Positions 11,503 through 23,961 of a stretch of 64,000 bases of DNA are shown piece by piece (position 1 is the stretch's first letter; each line of letters begins with the position of its first letter). Both the position numbers and the translations under genes were made by a program. The stretch spans positions 10,124,501 through 10,188,500 of the forward strand of contig NC_133043.1 of the NCBI RefSeq assembly GCF_048771995.1, given 5' to 3'. The stretch is from Taeniopygia guttata (lineage: Eukaryota; Chordata; Aves; Passeriformes; Estrildidae). Under the pieces are notes generated by a model that made no database searches, was not told the DNA's origin, and saw only the letters and a program-made list of their open reading frames with translations.

Positions 11503-13386
11503 GACTTTGCACCACATGTGCTGGCTTTTTATCAGTGTGAGCCACTAATGGCAGCACTGGGAAAGGCCTGGAATGTAACAATAAATGTGTGAATAAACAC
11601 TCCAAATCCTGTTTGTGGGGCTGCCCGAATGGCACAGAATGCAACTCACTTGAGCAGCACAGGCACGTCACAGAGCAGGTGTTACTGGGACAAATCATAC
11701 CTGCACTTGGAAAGTGAGATGCTGTCAACCCCAGAGAGACGGGGAAGATATAACCTGGCTATTGGTTAACATGTCCCACGAGTATTTAAACACCAGAGAA
11801 AGCTTTCCTCATCATCCAAAACATCTGCTGTGGAAGGAGAAAGATCAAAGTGGCTCACTGGCTTGTTTTAACGGCTGTGAATTAGCTCTGAGCAAGGTGT
11901 TAATTAAAAAACAATCTGGAAGAAAGTTTGGGGATTTGCATTTTGTAACAGAACTTGGCTCAAGTCAATGGAGAAGTTTTTCTAAGGTTAAGAGCATTTC
12001 CCCATATGCCTGGCTGGGTGTGTATTTCAAATGATGCAAAATAGCTCTCAGCAAGGATCAATGCATTTGTCACATCAAAACTGCACCATGTGATTTACAG
12101 TACCTGGGACTGGCAGCAGCCTGATTTATCAGAGTAGCCCAGACCTAAAAGCCTCATTCTGCACTTCCATTTACAGTTTTTCTGAACCATCTGAGAAGAA
12201 TATTTTGCATGTCTTTCTCCCTGTCACACTGTCTTTTAAAAATATACAAAGCACAAGACTAATAGACTGAATTGTCAGGAAAGGTTTAGGATCTGATGGA
12301 TCTTAATTTGATGGTCTGTGTTCTGTCTCTGCTTTTTGTTGTTGGACTATTGAGTATGTGGAGCTCTCACCTGTGTTGGCATGAGTGGAGATATGCTTCA
12401 AGAAAACCTGTAAAATTCATCTTTATTTGAAATCCATGGCCATTTAATTAAAAGTGTTTCAATTTTAATGTGATTCAGTTATAGAGAATATTGATAGAGT
12501 TCTGTGATGGCAGGAGGGGTATCTGGTTTTCACTGTGTTCCCTACAGTTTTCCAGTGAGGTGTTGAAGAATTCTCTGGGTTCCTCCAGGATATGGCTCTC
12601 TCTAAGGACAAGATCCCTCTTTCCTGTTATTTCTATACCTTACTTCTAAAGTCACTAGGAAATAGTTGACAAGAGAAACAGGGAGGCACTGTGAGCTGGG
12701 TTTTTGAGAAATTTATAACAAAGCTCTTAAAAATGCTCAGAGTGTGGTGCAATAAATATATTGAAAAAGACAGCCTAGTAAGGATTGCAGGTAATTAATG
12801 GAGTTGTGCTTTTTAACTGTTGTTTCTACAGTGTATCCATGCTGAAACTCACAGGAGGCACCTCTTCTCCATTAGCTGGATTTTTGACTAGCCCAGCTTC
12901 ACAACACCCTCAGATTTATGATCTCATGTCTCTTCCAGGCTGTCTATAATTAAGCAAAGCTGAGGGTAAAATTCAGTCCAATGATGCTGAAATTAAACTC
13001 ATTTCACATCTCTTGAAAGGCTCCAAACTTTATTGATGCCGGGATATTGAATGTAAATGTGCTGTATTTTAGTCTGGTTTATTTTTCCTTTAAGGCTGAT
13101 GGCAGGGTATTATTTTTAGCTTTTCTGATATGTAACAGATCCACAGCAGTAGAAACCAGCTCCCCCATATGAATCTCCTATGTATTATTTAGGATCCAGA
13201 GATGCTATTACATCTTTCCACCCATTGCTGTGCTTATCTGAGCATGATATGAATGCATTCTGCTATAAGAGACGACAATGTAAAGCACGAGGTAAACTTC
13301 AGAGCAGGTAATTCCTAACATGCTTTATTGCTTGGGTTTGAAGGGGCTCTAGAGCTCCTCTGCATGAGAAACCTGTTATTTTGCAG

Positions 13387-13531
13387 CTTTTTTGGACTAC
13401 AGGTTGGAGTCCTTCTCCCTGCTGCTTTGACAAGTGAAGTGGTTGTTGCTACTGCTGGGTTTATTGCCATCTTTAGCATTGTTAGGATAACAATGGTAGC
13501 TGATGAAAGAGAGCACATCACACCATTATGA
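13387..13531 (+). other. Open frame with a hydrophobic stretch behind an acceptor-like site (weak)
   Basis: A plus-strand frame follows TTATTTTGCAG (AG ending near 13386) and reads through a hydrophobic segment containing LLPAAL and VVVATAGFIAIFSIV, then a charged end (ADERE) and a TGA at about 13529. One predicted membrane-like helix is possible. The opposite strand is also open for 166 codons here, which weakens the case. I recognise no homologue. It may be chance, a terminal exon, or the antisense of something on the minus strand, where an AATAAA lies at about 13324. Confidence 0.12.
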
Positions 13532-14365
13532 TGGGCTAAAAATTGGGCATTTAAGCAAATGAGTAAATGGGATTGTTCATTCTTTCTGGCTTTGAAGCAA
13601 ATGGGGAAAATGTGCTTTGCAAAGTGCTTTGAGAGCTGCAAATACAACCCAAATTTTATGTGCAAATTGCTATTTATAAACATTAAAAATGCAGGTAGCT
13701 GGGAGTTAAGTACAGGATTGGTGTAGATATTAGAATAAAGCCCACATTTCATTATATGAGTCAGAAAATGAAAGTTCTGGAGGAGATTCATCAGTCCACC
13801 AAAGTGAGTCACCACACACTTGATAAAGATGTTTTAAAGTGCTGATAGGTGATACCATGTTTAGGCAGCAATGTCTAATTGATGTCAGCTTCCACTCTAA
13901 AAAAAATTCTCTCTCAAATAATGAGAAAGTACTGGAAAACATTGGAAAATGGGCTTGTTTTGATAATTTGATGTGTCAATGAGTTTGAAATTTGTAATTA
14001 AAACCTCTTCCAAAGGTTCCCTCCTCCTTCTCCTCCCCTTTATACTGTGACAGCACCAGAAACTGCTCAGTTTGTGCAGTGTCACCTCTCCAAAGACTTC
14101 CCTCTCCTCAGGAAGGTTTCATCATTTTGTGCAGAATGTACATTCAGCAATCAATATCTGTCACTTGCTCTTCAGAGTAGCTTTGGTAACGTCTTAGAAC
14201 TGTCCAACAGGCTGACATAAAGTATATTTCATTGTGCTGAAGAGACTTAATTGCTGTAATTATCAATAAAGCCAGTATTAGACAAGGAATACATTGTGAT
14301 GCAGCTTGTTATGGTGGATGTGCTCGTACACCATGAAGTCACAAAGAATTTGTTGCATGCATGTC

Positions 14366-14400
14366 TATTATTATTATTATTATTATTATTACTATTACTA
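14366..14400. repeat. (ATT)n microsatellite
   Basis: About nine ATT units followed by two ACT-interrupted units. Confidence 0.95.
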
Positions 14401-14761
14401 TTTAGTAGAAACTTTAGCTTGAACTTCTCTGAGGCTTGTATTTGCAAAAAGGATTTTTCTGACTCTGGGTAACTCTCTCCCATTGAGGAATAGCTTGAAT
14501 TCAGGCAGGCCCAAGATGTCCTTATGTCTGAAATTTGGTTAATCATAAAGCAGATTAGGTTGCCTTTAATGTCTAATGCAAATTTCAGATGCTGAGCAGC
14601 TGCTGAGCTTCTCTACAATGGTTGCACATCACTAACTATCAGTGTGCTGCAAAATGAGGGATTATATGTGTTTATAAATGCTGCTTCTATCTGCTGCACA
14701 GGCACTGTAGCACTGGAAAACACATCTCAAAGCAAAGCTTAAAGCTGAAATCCTTCTCTGT

Positions 14762-14860
14762 AGAAAAAGAAATAAATTATTCCTTTTGATACCTCTTTAT
14801 GCTGTTATAATTCTTGACAGAATTGCCTTCTTTAGCAAATTGATCTCTAACAGGATGAAC
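14762..14860 (+). repeat. Diverged dispersed repeat, copy A
   Basis: Aligns in the same orientation with about 20522-20626. Shared blocks include CTTTTGAT, GTTATAA.TCTTGACAGAAT and AGCAAAT, with small gaps between. Identity by eye is roughly 65-75% over about 95 bp. It could be an ancient unclassified interspersed repeat or an old segmental duplication. Confidence 0.45.
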
Positions 14861-15892
14861 TTTACTTCTTTTCTTGTAATTGTAGGAAATGTGGTTTAAG
14901 TATGATTTAACATTTCAGAGAACTTGCCCATGTGAAATTCTAGTCTATATTTTTTCTTTTTAGATTCTGGTAGGCCATGGTATTTTCTCCTGGAGAGTAG
15001 GGACAAGAAATCAGACTAGTTCAAATATTTGGGTTTATTATCAAATGTTCAGTGGTTGGTGATTAAAATGTTATTGAATGGTTTGTACTATATGCTCATT
15101 TCAAGAATTCTGAGGGCACTGCCTAAATAATTAGAGCCATGATGGAGTGTCTCCTGTGGGTGGATATGATCCCCTCATTTGTTTTCTCTAGAACCTGCAG
15201 GCAGCTCTAAATGGCACCACTGTGTGTTGCTCCTGTAGGGAAATAAATATGGGCTTGCTCAAGACACCTCTGTGTCCATAAGTCATATTTACAGTTAATG
15301 AAGGGCATCTGGGTGAAATTCCTGTTCTGGAAAAGCGTGTGCTAAGATCTTAAATAACCACAAAGAACTGAGACCTCATTTCCTTTAGAACAGCTAATGG
15401 TTATTGTTCCAAATGGTATTTGAACTTTTGGATTTAAATAAACAGATATCAACTTATTTTTGAAGGGCTTGCCCCAGCATGGGAGAGTCCTTGGGTAAAA
15501 GAAGTCACACCTTGGAGTGATTTGATCCAATGCAGAAACTCTGAATGAAACCACACATTCCCCTGAGTCTGTTTTCATCTTTGCAGACCTTGATCTTAAA
15601 AAGGCTTAACTTCACATGCTGTGCTGGTACTCAAATATAAATAATCCTGTGATTTACTGTGCTTATGTACATGCTTAGAGTCTGGAAAATTAGGGCGTTA
15701 ATGGTAACATATGCTTAAGATAGGATTTAATGGAAGAGCTGGAGTTATGTACCAGAAGATAATTTTCCTAAATCACAACAGTTGCAGGCAGATTAGAATG
15801 TGTATTTCCCTTTCTTTGCAGCTCTTGCCAGGCAGGAACATCATCTGCAAAACTTTATTTTGTTTAGTGCTACACTTTTCTTCCTTTCTGAT

Positions 15893-15938
15893 TTATATTT
15901 ATATATATATATGTATATGTATGTATATGTATATATGT
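15893..15938. repeat. (AT)n/(GTAT)n microsatellite
   Basis: AT dinucleotides interspersed with GTAT units. Overlapping Tyr/Ile-rich frames are artefacts. Confidence 0.95.
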
Positions 15939-16350
15939 TGTCTTTTATTTTAATGTCATTGCAATTGAGAAAGACCATTTCAGGTGTGGAGCCCCAAGGG
16001 CTGGAGTGCTGAGTTACCCACAGTGAAGTCATGAAATTTGAGATTATTTTGTTGTATGCAAATATATGAAACTGCTTTGGCCTTCCTGCAATTGCTGGGC
16101 TTTTCTGTCTTCTAACACAGGTTATCTGTGGTCATTCAGAAACCACAGGAGACATTTTTTGAATAGCTGAGAGTGACAATAGAAATGACTGCAAAGAAGT
16201 CCAGATGTTCATAAATTGCATCCTGCTGGGACTGCCACTTTCAAGCTACTAAACATATCAGTCATGGGAGCTGGCAGGATGGGTTTTATTTAGGGAAATT
16301 GGGGTTTCTGAAGTCTGTTACTTTTTCCTTTCCTGCTGTACTCAAATTTC

Positions 16351-16510
16351 ACAAAAAAAAACAAAACAAAAAAAACACCCCAAAACCAACCAACCAAACA
16401 AAACCCAAAACAAACCAAAACAAAAAAACACACAAAAACCCAAAACAAAACAAAAACAAACAAACAAACAAAAAAAGCAAAAAAAAAACCCACCCCAAAA
16501 ACCAAAAAAG
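16351..16510. repeat. A/C-rich low-complexity tract
   Basis: About 160 bp of A-runs broken by C, CC or CCC, with local AACC and AAAC units. It produces Lys/Asn/Gln-rich frames on + and Phe/Leu/Val-rich frames on -, both without meaning. No retrocopy body is recognised next to it. Confidence 0.9.
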
Positions 16511-17148
16511 CCCCTGTACTAAAAATAAACCAAGTAATTTTTCCTTGAGGACAATGGTCATGTACACTTGTGTCAAGTGGATGATGCTGGTCCAGAATCA
16601 GAGATCTCCCTTTTCTCTTTCCTGTTTCCTATCTCTGTGTCAGAGCACAGTTTCTTTCACAAGGGACTGGCAAATTTGTGATGGTTCGTTGTTCCTGGTT
16701 TGGGGATCTGGCTCATCCTCAGACTGGAAAAAGACCTTGCTTTGTGATTTGATTTTGTCTTTGATTTAGACCCAGGAGAGCAGATCTTTTCAGACCAATT
16801 AAGATATTCCCTTATACTAAAACATCACTTCCTTGAATTGTGAGATTTAAATAGTGTCTAAAATGAAAGTAATGAATGGTTTACCAGTTTCAAACCTTTC
16901 TAAACCCTCTTTGAATTACTCTGATTCTGGATTGCAGTACTGCATTTACAGTCTTTGTCTAATTATATTTTAAGGACATAAACAGCTCAAGGGGAAATAC
17001 AAAGCTAAGAAATGAGATAGATATGCAATATCCTCCTCAGTAATGAAACTCAATGGAGTATTGCTGGAAATGAGTTTTATTTTTAAATGCATTTGCCATG
17101 TTTAACTGCATTTATTTAGATTTTCAATATCTTATCCTAGCCAGCATT

Positions 17149-17152
<4 letters not shown>

Positions 17153-17179
<27 letters not shown>
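17153..17179. repeat. Poly-T tract (27 T)
   Basis: The longest pure homopolymer in the window. It is followed by ordinary single-copy sequence, with no recognisable gene remnant on the minus strand. Confidence 0.95.
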
Positions 17180-18739
17180 GATGTTGTCATTGTTCTGTGA
17201 AAACAGACTAGAACTCTGAAAGTCTTTGGAAGTTATATATGTGTTTACCAAAAAAAATGACAACTTGTCCATTCTTCAGCTGAATAATCCATTGAAATTG
17301 CAAAGGCTTTTCAAATTATCTAGATGAATCTCCAGATGTTCCTCTGATTGCATCCAGAAAAGCTATATTCAACCACATCTAAATCTCAAAGCTCATTTGA
17401 GAAGCTTAGGTAATTTATTAATTTACCTGAATTGTTTCTTCCACCTCTGAATTTAATCTGATGGAAGCTCATCTATTTTAAATGTGCCTTTATTTTCATC
17501 CTCTAGGAAAACAAATACTTGTCTCTACAGAAAAGCTGCACTTATCTGTGGTAAGTGGCTTCTTTGATTCATGGACAGAAGCTTTATGGGACTCCTTGTG
17601 ATTCCACAGGAGTCTTATTTTCATTTACTGCCCTACATATCATAAAAAGTTGGCAGTCACTGGGAAGCAAAGTGACGAATGTCATCTTACTGTTCTTCAC
17701 ACCAGGGCAAGAGGCACAATCCTTTCATCCAAAATGCCATTAGAATCACTGCTCAGATAATAACAGTGGGAGATTTAGCTGAGGTGCTCAGAGGGAGCTC
17801 CATTGCTGTGGATACATCAGGACTTGCACAAATAATGCAGAGAGCCTGTTATGTTCCTTACTCTGGAGCTTTTAAATAGAGGTTGGATAAATATTAGCAA
17901 AAAGGGTAGGGCTGGCCTGGTTTTGTGGCAGCAATAAGAGCCAGGATGAGTTCTGGGGGCCCTGTGCAGGTCTGTGTTTGCATGCTTCAGTGCTGGGTGA
18001 GACACGGATCCAGGAAATGGGGACACTTGTGACACCACAGTGCTCAAACCGGACCAGTTTTATGTCCTGGAGTGCCCTGGCTCGTTTCTTCCATCAGTGC
18101 CAATGCACCTACAGCTTCCTCAGGTGCTGACAGTGCAACAGGGTGACATTTATGTACAACACACATGGCAGAGTGCTCAGAATGAGCAAATCAAATCCCC
18201 TCAAGACTCAGAAGTGACAGCTGAAAACTCACACATCCCTTCTGCTGGGACTGGCTGTGGTACAAGGTGCTTATGGAGTGGCACAAACCTTCTTGGCCAC
18301 CTGAACTTGGATTGAGCATATTCAGGAACAATTGAGACTATTTACATGCTTTTTTCATGGGTTTACAACAGAACAATTATTGTGTTGCCTGTTTTATGGT
18401 GCCTACATGTACAGTGCCAGCACACTCAGTTTAATTCACTTGCCCTCAAGAGGAGCATAAACACTTGTATATTGAGAAACTGAATTTGAAATTATCTCCA
18501 TCCAAAAAATCCTTGATCTTTTATGCTTGAGTGTAACACTGATATGCATTCAGCAACAATATTGCAATTTCAGATGCATCTAAATGAAATAAACCCCTGG
18601 AAACCCTTATAGACCTAACAATTACTTTTCCCTAGTTTCTGACTTATAATAAGCAGTGGTTATTGAGAATTAAAGCTGTGGGTAGTGGTAACAATAACTT
18701 CTGCTTTAGGTAATGCATTATCTGTTTGTTTATCTTTAG

Positions 18740-18957
18740 AAAAAACCCAAACAGCAAAACCTCAGAACATTATTTTGAGAGGCAAAACCAAAACTAAATC
18801 TATTGATTCCCAATCTGAAATGACCGACACTAATTGTGATGTAGAGGAAATTAGCCATGAACCTGTATTCCAAAAAGGAGCTTTTCAGTTCATGGAAACA
18901 CAAAATGTTCTGACAGGGTTTTTAGATAGGATTCCAGCAGCCAATGGAAGCAGACAG
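18740..18957 (+). other. Possible coding exon (weak)
   Basis: A plus-strand frame is open for more than 110 codons (18685-19026). Inside it, a pyrimidine-rich acceptor (TTTGTTTATCTTTAG, AG ending 18739) and a donor (CAG|GTGTGT, GT at 18958) bound 218 bp read without a stop. The segment encodes a hydrophilic peptide beginning KTQTAKPQNI and containing SEMTDTNCDVEEISHEPVFQ. Composition is Lys/Thr/Glu-rich, with no domain or homologue that I recognise. If real it would be an internal exon entered in phase 1 and left in phase 0. Open frames of this size are expected by chance here, so this is a candidate only. Confidence 0.15.
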
Positions 18958-20259
18958 GTGTGTAATTACGGCTCAGGATGCTTCAAGCATCTTTGGAAAG
19001 AGATAATGCTGCTGAGACCCCAATAAAAAATGTAAATCTGTGTTTCAAAAATAACCTCTCCCAGTTTCACTTGCCCAGCAAAGTATCCAGATTGGAGCCT
19101 TGGTGCTCCTGAGAAAGCTGCCTCTGTAAATAAGGGAAATGCATGAAGTTTTCTTATGGAATTGAAAGGAAGTATGAGATACACACTTAATCATCATTTT
19201 TATGTCATTGCTGTGATTATTTTTAAAGAGAGCTTATCTAAATATTACTCTTACTTCTGAAATGCCTTATGAGAAGACAGTACAGCTGAACAGGTGATGG
19301 TGTATGTGAAATCTAGTTTTATTGCATCCAATGTATATTCTTTAGTCAGTAATTTGTAGCAATTGTAGGTAGGATTTTAAGGTACCTTCAATATAATATA
19401 TTCTTTGGCATATTGCTGCTAGTCCATTTTTCTCACTACAAAAGGTTTGTTTAAAAAAAAAAAAAGTCAAGCTAATGAAACACCAGCTAAAAGAACTGCA
19501 TTTAAATCAGTCTATATTTAGCACTGCTACATTTCTGAATGGCATCAGAGAAGCAAGGACAGTTACCTGTTGACATTTTGTTTGACATAAAAATGAAAAA
19601 AAAAAAAGAAAAAAGTATTCTGTGCTGCTCAGAGCTGATATGGGAGTCACTGGGGGCTTTGGATGTGTGTGAAAAGGATAAGAGAACACAAACAGGATGA
19701 ATTTGGGGTTTTCAGGGCAGCCACCAGAACATGGACACCATGGGGAAAGAGGTGACAAACACAAGTGGGGTCACAAGAAGACATAAGAAGACACCAGAAG
19801 TTGCCTTTTTGTCATATTCAGCATCACCTTGGATTTAGTTAGGAGGGTGAAATGAGTCACAATGCCACAGAATCCCCAGGAGAGGGAGATGAGGAGGGGA
19901 ATCAGCTTTTTGGGGAGTGTACACCAGCAGTGTAAGAATACAATATCCTTCCATGTCTTACTGCATTGAAAAAGCACTGTATGAATCAACTTTTTGAGGA
20001 AAAGCTGTGTTTGACAATTCTTTGTCCTGAATTTTTGTTCCTTACTCTCTTTCTGTGTTCTATAATATTTTTCATTGCTAATAGAAATGTAGGGGAATGA
20101 GTCAAGAAAGGTGTTGTTCAAGAACACTTTGGTTATTTATGAAACTCAAAACTATTTGTTTCCAACTCCAACATGAAATGGGGAAGCAGCAATGAACCAC
20201 ATTTACAGGGACTAGCAGGGCTAAGCTGTAAATGCACAGCTCATTTGCATTGGAGTTCG

Positions 20260-20344
20260 TTATATATATATTATATATTATATATATATAAATTATATAT
20301 ATATAATATATTATATATTATATGTGTGTGTGTGTGTGTGTGTG
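20260..20344. repeat. (TA)n palindromic tract followed by (TG)n
   Basis: About 65 bp of alternating TATATA/ATAATAT, largely self-complementary, then about eleven TG units to 20344. The first part could form hairpins or a cruciform and the second is a purine-pyrimidine alternation. It is a simple repeat with no coding meaning. Confidence 0.95.
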
Positions 20345-20521
20345 CTTTTTTTTTAAGCATATGGTATTTAAAAGCAATTTAAAGTCCTTTAAATACAGTG
20401 ATTTCACCTTAGAGCCTGGGTCTGGCAGCATATATCCCACACAATGCTTGCCCTGAATTTGGGGATTTATATTTTATTTTCTTTAACCGCTTGCACAGCG
20501 CAACCACTGCAGATATGTGCT

Positions 20522-20626
20522 GTGCAAAAGGAAGAAGTTAGACAAATTCTTTTGATGTCTCCCTATATGGTTATAACTCTTGACAGAATAACTATTTGTC
20601 AGCAAATGAATTCCTAAAGGAGAAGC
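20522..20626 (+). repeat. Diverged dispersed repeat, copy B
   Basis: Partner of the block at 14762-14860, in the same orientation 5.8 kb away. The best-preserved part is GGTTATAACTCTTGACAGAA at about 20569-20588. Confidence 0.45.
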
Positions 20627-22098
20627 AGCATATTGGATTTCTCTGCATTTTATCTTTCATGGAATATAGCAGAATCATCAGTATACAGATCAGTGGTAAA
20701 CAGGGAGAGCCTCAGTGAACCCATGCTTGGACTTACTCTCCAAAATCCCATATATTTGTAATTAAACGGTCTAAAAGTTCTAAAAAACATTCTTTTTGTT
20801 TTCCCTAAAGAAGCTGATACATTCTCTTGCATGTGGAAGATGCCTGTCTAAAGAAAGTTACTGGAAGTAAATGTGCCAAAATTAAGTTGAGACCTGTGTT
20901 AGTAATGAGACTTTAAGGACATGTTACTTCCAAAAACCTTCCCATTACCTATAAAGAAATTTTTTGGGGGGAGTATAGTACTTATTTCAGGCTTTCCATA
21001 TGGACACAGGCTTATTCACAAAGTATTTCTCTTATTTCTTTCATGGACAGAGGAATTTAACTCTGTGTGTGCTGGGCTTGTGCCCTTTGGTGTGTCTGGG
21101 AACACTCAGGTGTATGACTCGAATCTGCAGCTGCCTTGTGGTTTGAGCACGTTCAGAAACCTGAAAGTCCTGATGCCTGGGAGTGTTTCCAAGTAATTAT
21201 TTCCTAGGACACAGAGGGGGCATGCCAGAAACTTTGTAGCCCTGTGCCAGCTGGATTTGTCCTTTGGAGAACAGACCCTTCTCTCCTGTGTGGTGTTCTC
21301 GTTCGGGGAATGCTGACAAGGAACTCTGTGCTGAAGCTGAATGAAATCCATCCCAATGCTGGATGTCTTTAACTGTAATATCACTAACAAAATATTCTCA
21401 CCACACTTCAAAATGCTGACATTTTTCTGGGATAGAAAACTACCAGGAATTTAGGATAAAGTAGGTTTATGGAGTTTTGAAAACTAATTTGTTTGTCTTG
21501 TACTGTCAAGCCTCTGAAAAAAGAAAAATCCTTCTGTGCCTGTGTTGGGCTCCAGTGATTCTGCACACAGTCAGAAGTGAAATCAGAGCAATTAAAGTTC
21601 AAATGTTCCACAAAAATACTGTTTTGAAACACTGTAAAGGAAAATTGAAGCACAAGGAATTTTTGTGGCATTTTATAATACTGGCAAATTTAAAGTAGCT
21701 GGTTTAGAAACTCTGTTGTCCTGCAGTATAAAATAGTAATTTCAGTGTGCTCAGACCCTACACCAACAGAAATCTGACCATTGGACTGTCAGTTATTTTG
21801 TTTCCTTAACTTCTATCTATAATCAAACCCAAAGTTACGAGAGCTCAAATCTGAAAACTCAACCCACCCCAAAAAAATCCCCAACCAAACCAAACCAAAC
21901 AAAACTACAAACACTAATAAACCCAAAATCTGTAGGAGGCAAGGGTGGGCTATATAGAACCATGAAAAGAAAAACAAATTGGAAGAATGGAGTTCATGCT
22001 GAGTCAAAACAAGACAGTGAAGAAACCTGCTGGGGAGAAAAAAAGCCATTACTCTCTTTTGTTATCTGTCAAGAAGATAAATCTTTCCCTTTGGGGCA

Positions 22099-22104
22099 GC
22101 ACTG
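22099..22104. repeat. Left target-site duplication of LTR copy 1
   Basis: GCACTG here pairs with GCATTG at 22788-22793 (5 of 6 identical). A 6-bp duplication is typical of class II (ERVK, betaretrovirus-like) integration. Confidence 0.8.
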
Positions 22105-22787
22105 TGTTGAAGCCCACCCTAGTTTGATGGTGGCTTTGTGTGGTAGAAAAATTTTTTCTTTAATTTGTGCTTTTAAAGAAAGGCTTAGTAGTCTCTTGTT
22201 GTTTGGTCTCAAGGTTGTTTATTGCAAGTTATTTAAAAGATTGTCTTCTTGGGCTATTGTGGTTTGCTCAGCAGCTCAGGCAGAGGCACACACACCTTCA
22301 GTCATCTTTGTCTCTCGTTTTCTTCTCCTCTTTCCCCCACCCCTGGCTGCTGCTGTCTTTTATATGGTAAATTACGTGTTACATGGGTACAGTTTGTCCC
22401 CAATGCCTATTACCTATATTAAATGGTGTTTTTCTACTCTAAACCAATCTGTGAGTGCCAACATCACCAAGAACATGGAGGTAAGGAAGAAGAAAGAGGG
22501 AGGACAGGGCAGGCCCAAATCCCTCCATCTTAAACCCTCTGACCCCCATGTACAAAACCAAAACCCCCCTGTACAGCACTCAAAAATTCCTCCTTTTACT
22601 TTGTGACTACTTCTACTCTAATATCTAAACTTTTGTGACTTCTTGTTCTTCCTGCAAGGTTGGTAAATCATTCCATGGCTCAAACCCAAAATCACAGCTG
22701 TTTCCAGCTGCCTGCCAGGGTCTCAAATGCTTCTGAGCTGGGCCCGGAACATCCAAAAATGTCTGAGGGACATTTTGAGTTCTGACA
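22105..22787 (-). mobile_element. Solo LTR, ERVK-like, copy 1
   Basis: A 683-bp LTR whose sense strand is minus. It begins TGTCAGAACTC at 22787 and ends GGGCTTCAACA at 22105 (TG...CA). A TATA box reads CCATATAAAAG (complement of 22357-22367) and a polyadenylation signal AATAAA follows 130-140 bp downstream (complement of 22218-22223), which defines U3, a short R and U5. It aligns over its whole length with 53905-54693, and its first 88 bp match 56235-56322 with one difference. It is flanked by 6-bp target duplications with one mismatch. No internal viral genes are present, so this is a solo LTR left by recombination between two LTRs. The plus-strand open frame 21962-22606 (214 codons) is merely antisense to it. 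Confidence 0.9.
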
Positions 22788-22793
22788 GCATTG
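22788..22793. repeat. Right target-site duplication of LTR copy 1
   Basis: GCATTG, matching GCACTG on the left except for one transition. Confidence 0.8.
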
Positions 22794-23936
22794 GAGCCCT
22801 GTGCACCCCTCTCTGTCCTCATTAGAGGCACAAATCCTCCACTCACTGCTCAGGACATCCCCTCCCCATCCTCGGGGGCTGTTGGCTCCAGGTGAGAGCC
22901 ACAACAGCACCTGGATATAAACAAAGCCTGGAGGTCTCAGCACAGGTTTCCAGTCCAGCTTCATCCTAAGCCTGAGCCCAAACAGGGCCAGGGGCTCTGG
23001 AGTGCAGCCAGCCATTCCCTCCCTGCATCCAGAGCTCCTTTTCCCTGCTGGTGCCTCCTTCTCACACGCTTCCCTGATTTATACCAACCTGCTGCTTGCA
23101 TATATTTATTCCCTCTTTCTCACACGTATTTTATAGGAGAGAATGCTTTCAGTTTTCCCAAACAGGAACAGTTGCTCTGGCAATAAGTGCAGGGAACCAG
23201 CATCAAAGCACCTTTCACTGAGTCAGCTTGATTTTTATTCTCTGCAAAACTGCAAATGTGGATTTCAGGCTTAGTTGTTGGATAGCTTTTCTAATGTGCA
23301 CTGCAGGTGCACAGTATATTTGCAGTGGCTCTTGCACATGCTGATACACACCTACATCTGTGATGAAAATGAATAAATGTGTCTGTGGCCCTTGCAATTA
23401 AAAATGAATGGCTATGTAAAAAAGAGAGCAGGATTGTTCTGCAATTATGTAGTTTCTGCAGCTTCTTCCCCTGACCTTCTCTAAGTCTGTGCTACCCCAG
23501 TGGTGGAATCTTCTGCAGCTCATTCCTCCTGTTCAGAGAGAGAATGGTGCTCCTAAAAACTGAGCTTTGATTGTGGAGGACCTCTCTCCGTTCAGCCTCA
23601 CAGGAACCTCCCAGACAAAGGGGTTTCCAAATCCCCCATGGTTTTAGACAATTGTTGAAACAGATACATGAGGCAGGAGAGCTTAACACAAGCAGGGATG
23701 GCTAATACAGGGGGCCTCTTTGCTGAAAAAGCAGCTTAGAGTCACTGCTTCTCAACAGCTGATAAATTCTGTAGTGCTCTTAGGAAAGCTTGCCACAGAA
23801 AATCACAAGGTTTTTGTAGCCCATTACAGCACTGCTATAGCAATATATTATTTAGCAAACAGACTTTCATGCACAGTTTGTTTCATATTATCATCATATG
23901 CTTTAGTTCAGCTTTGAAGGGTCCTTTTTTCTTGGG

Positions 23937-23961
23937 TTTTTTTTTTTTGTTTTTTTTTTCC
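23937..23961. repeat. T-rich tract
   Basis: Two runs of T separated by a single G, then CCCC. Confidence 0.85.

Larger units (their letters stand above)
10316..22104. other. Single-copy AT-rich DNA with scattered simple repeats, no gene established
   Basis: Nearly 12 kb without a confirmed gene. It holds microsatellites at about 10.93, 11.45, 14.37, 15.9 and 20.3 kb, an A/C-rich tract at 16.4 kb, a 27-T run at 17.15 kb, a diverged pair of similar sequences at 14.77 and 20.53 kb, and two weak exon-like frames (13387-13531 and 18740-18957). Each is listed separately. Confidence 0.65.

Noticed and set aside
11234..11728. 164-codon minus-strand open frame
   Set aside because: It crosses the ACAT/AT microsatellite, the flanking peptides match nothing known, and the opposite strand is also open.
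16290..16769. Lys/Asn-rich (+) and Phe/Leu/Val-rich (-) open frames
   Set aside because: Translations of an A/C-rich low-complexity tract.
21962..22606. Longest open frame in the window (214 codons, +)
   Set aside because: It starts in flanking DNA and runs antisense through LTR copy 1. The peptide changes character at the LTR edge and has no recognisable domain.
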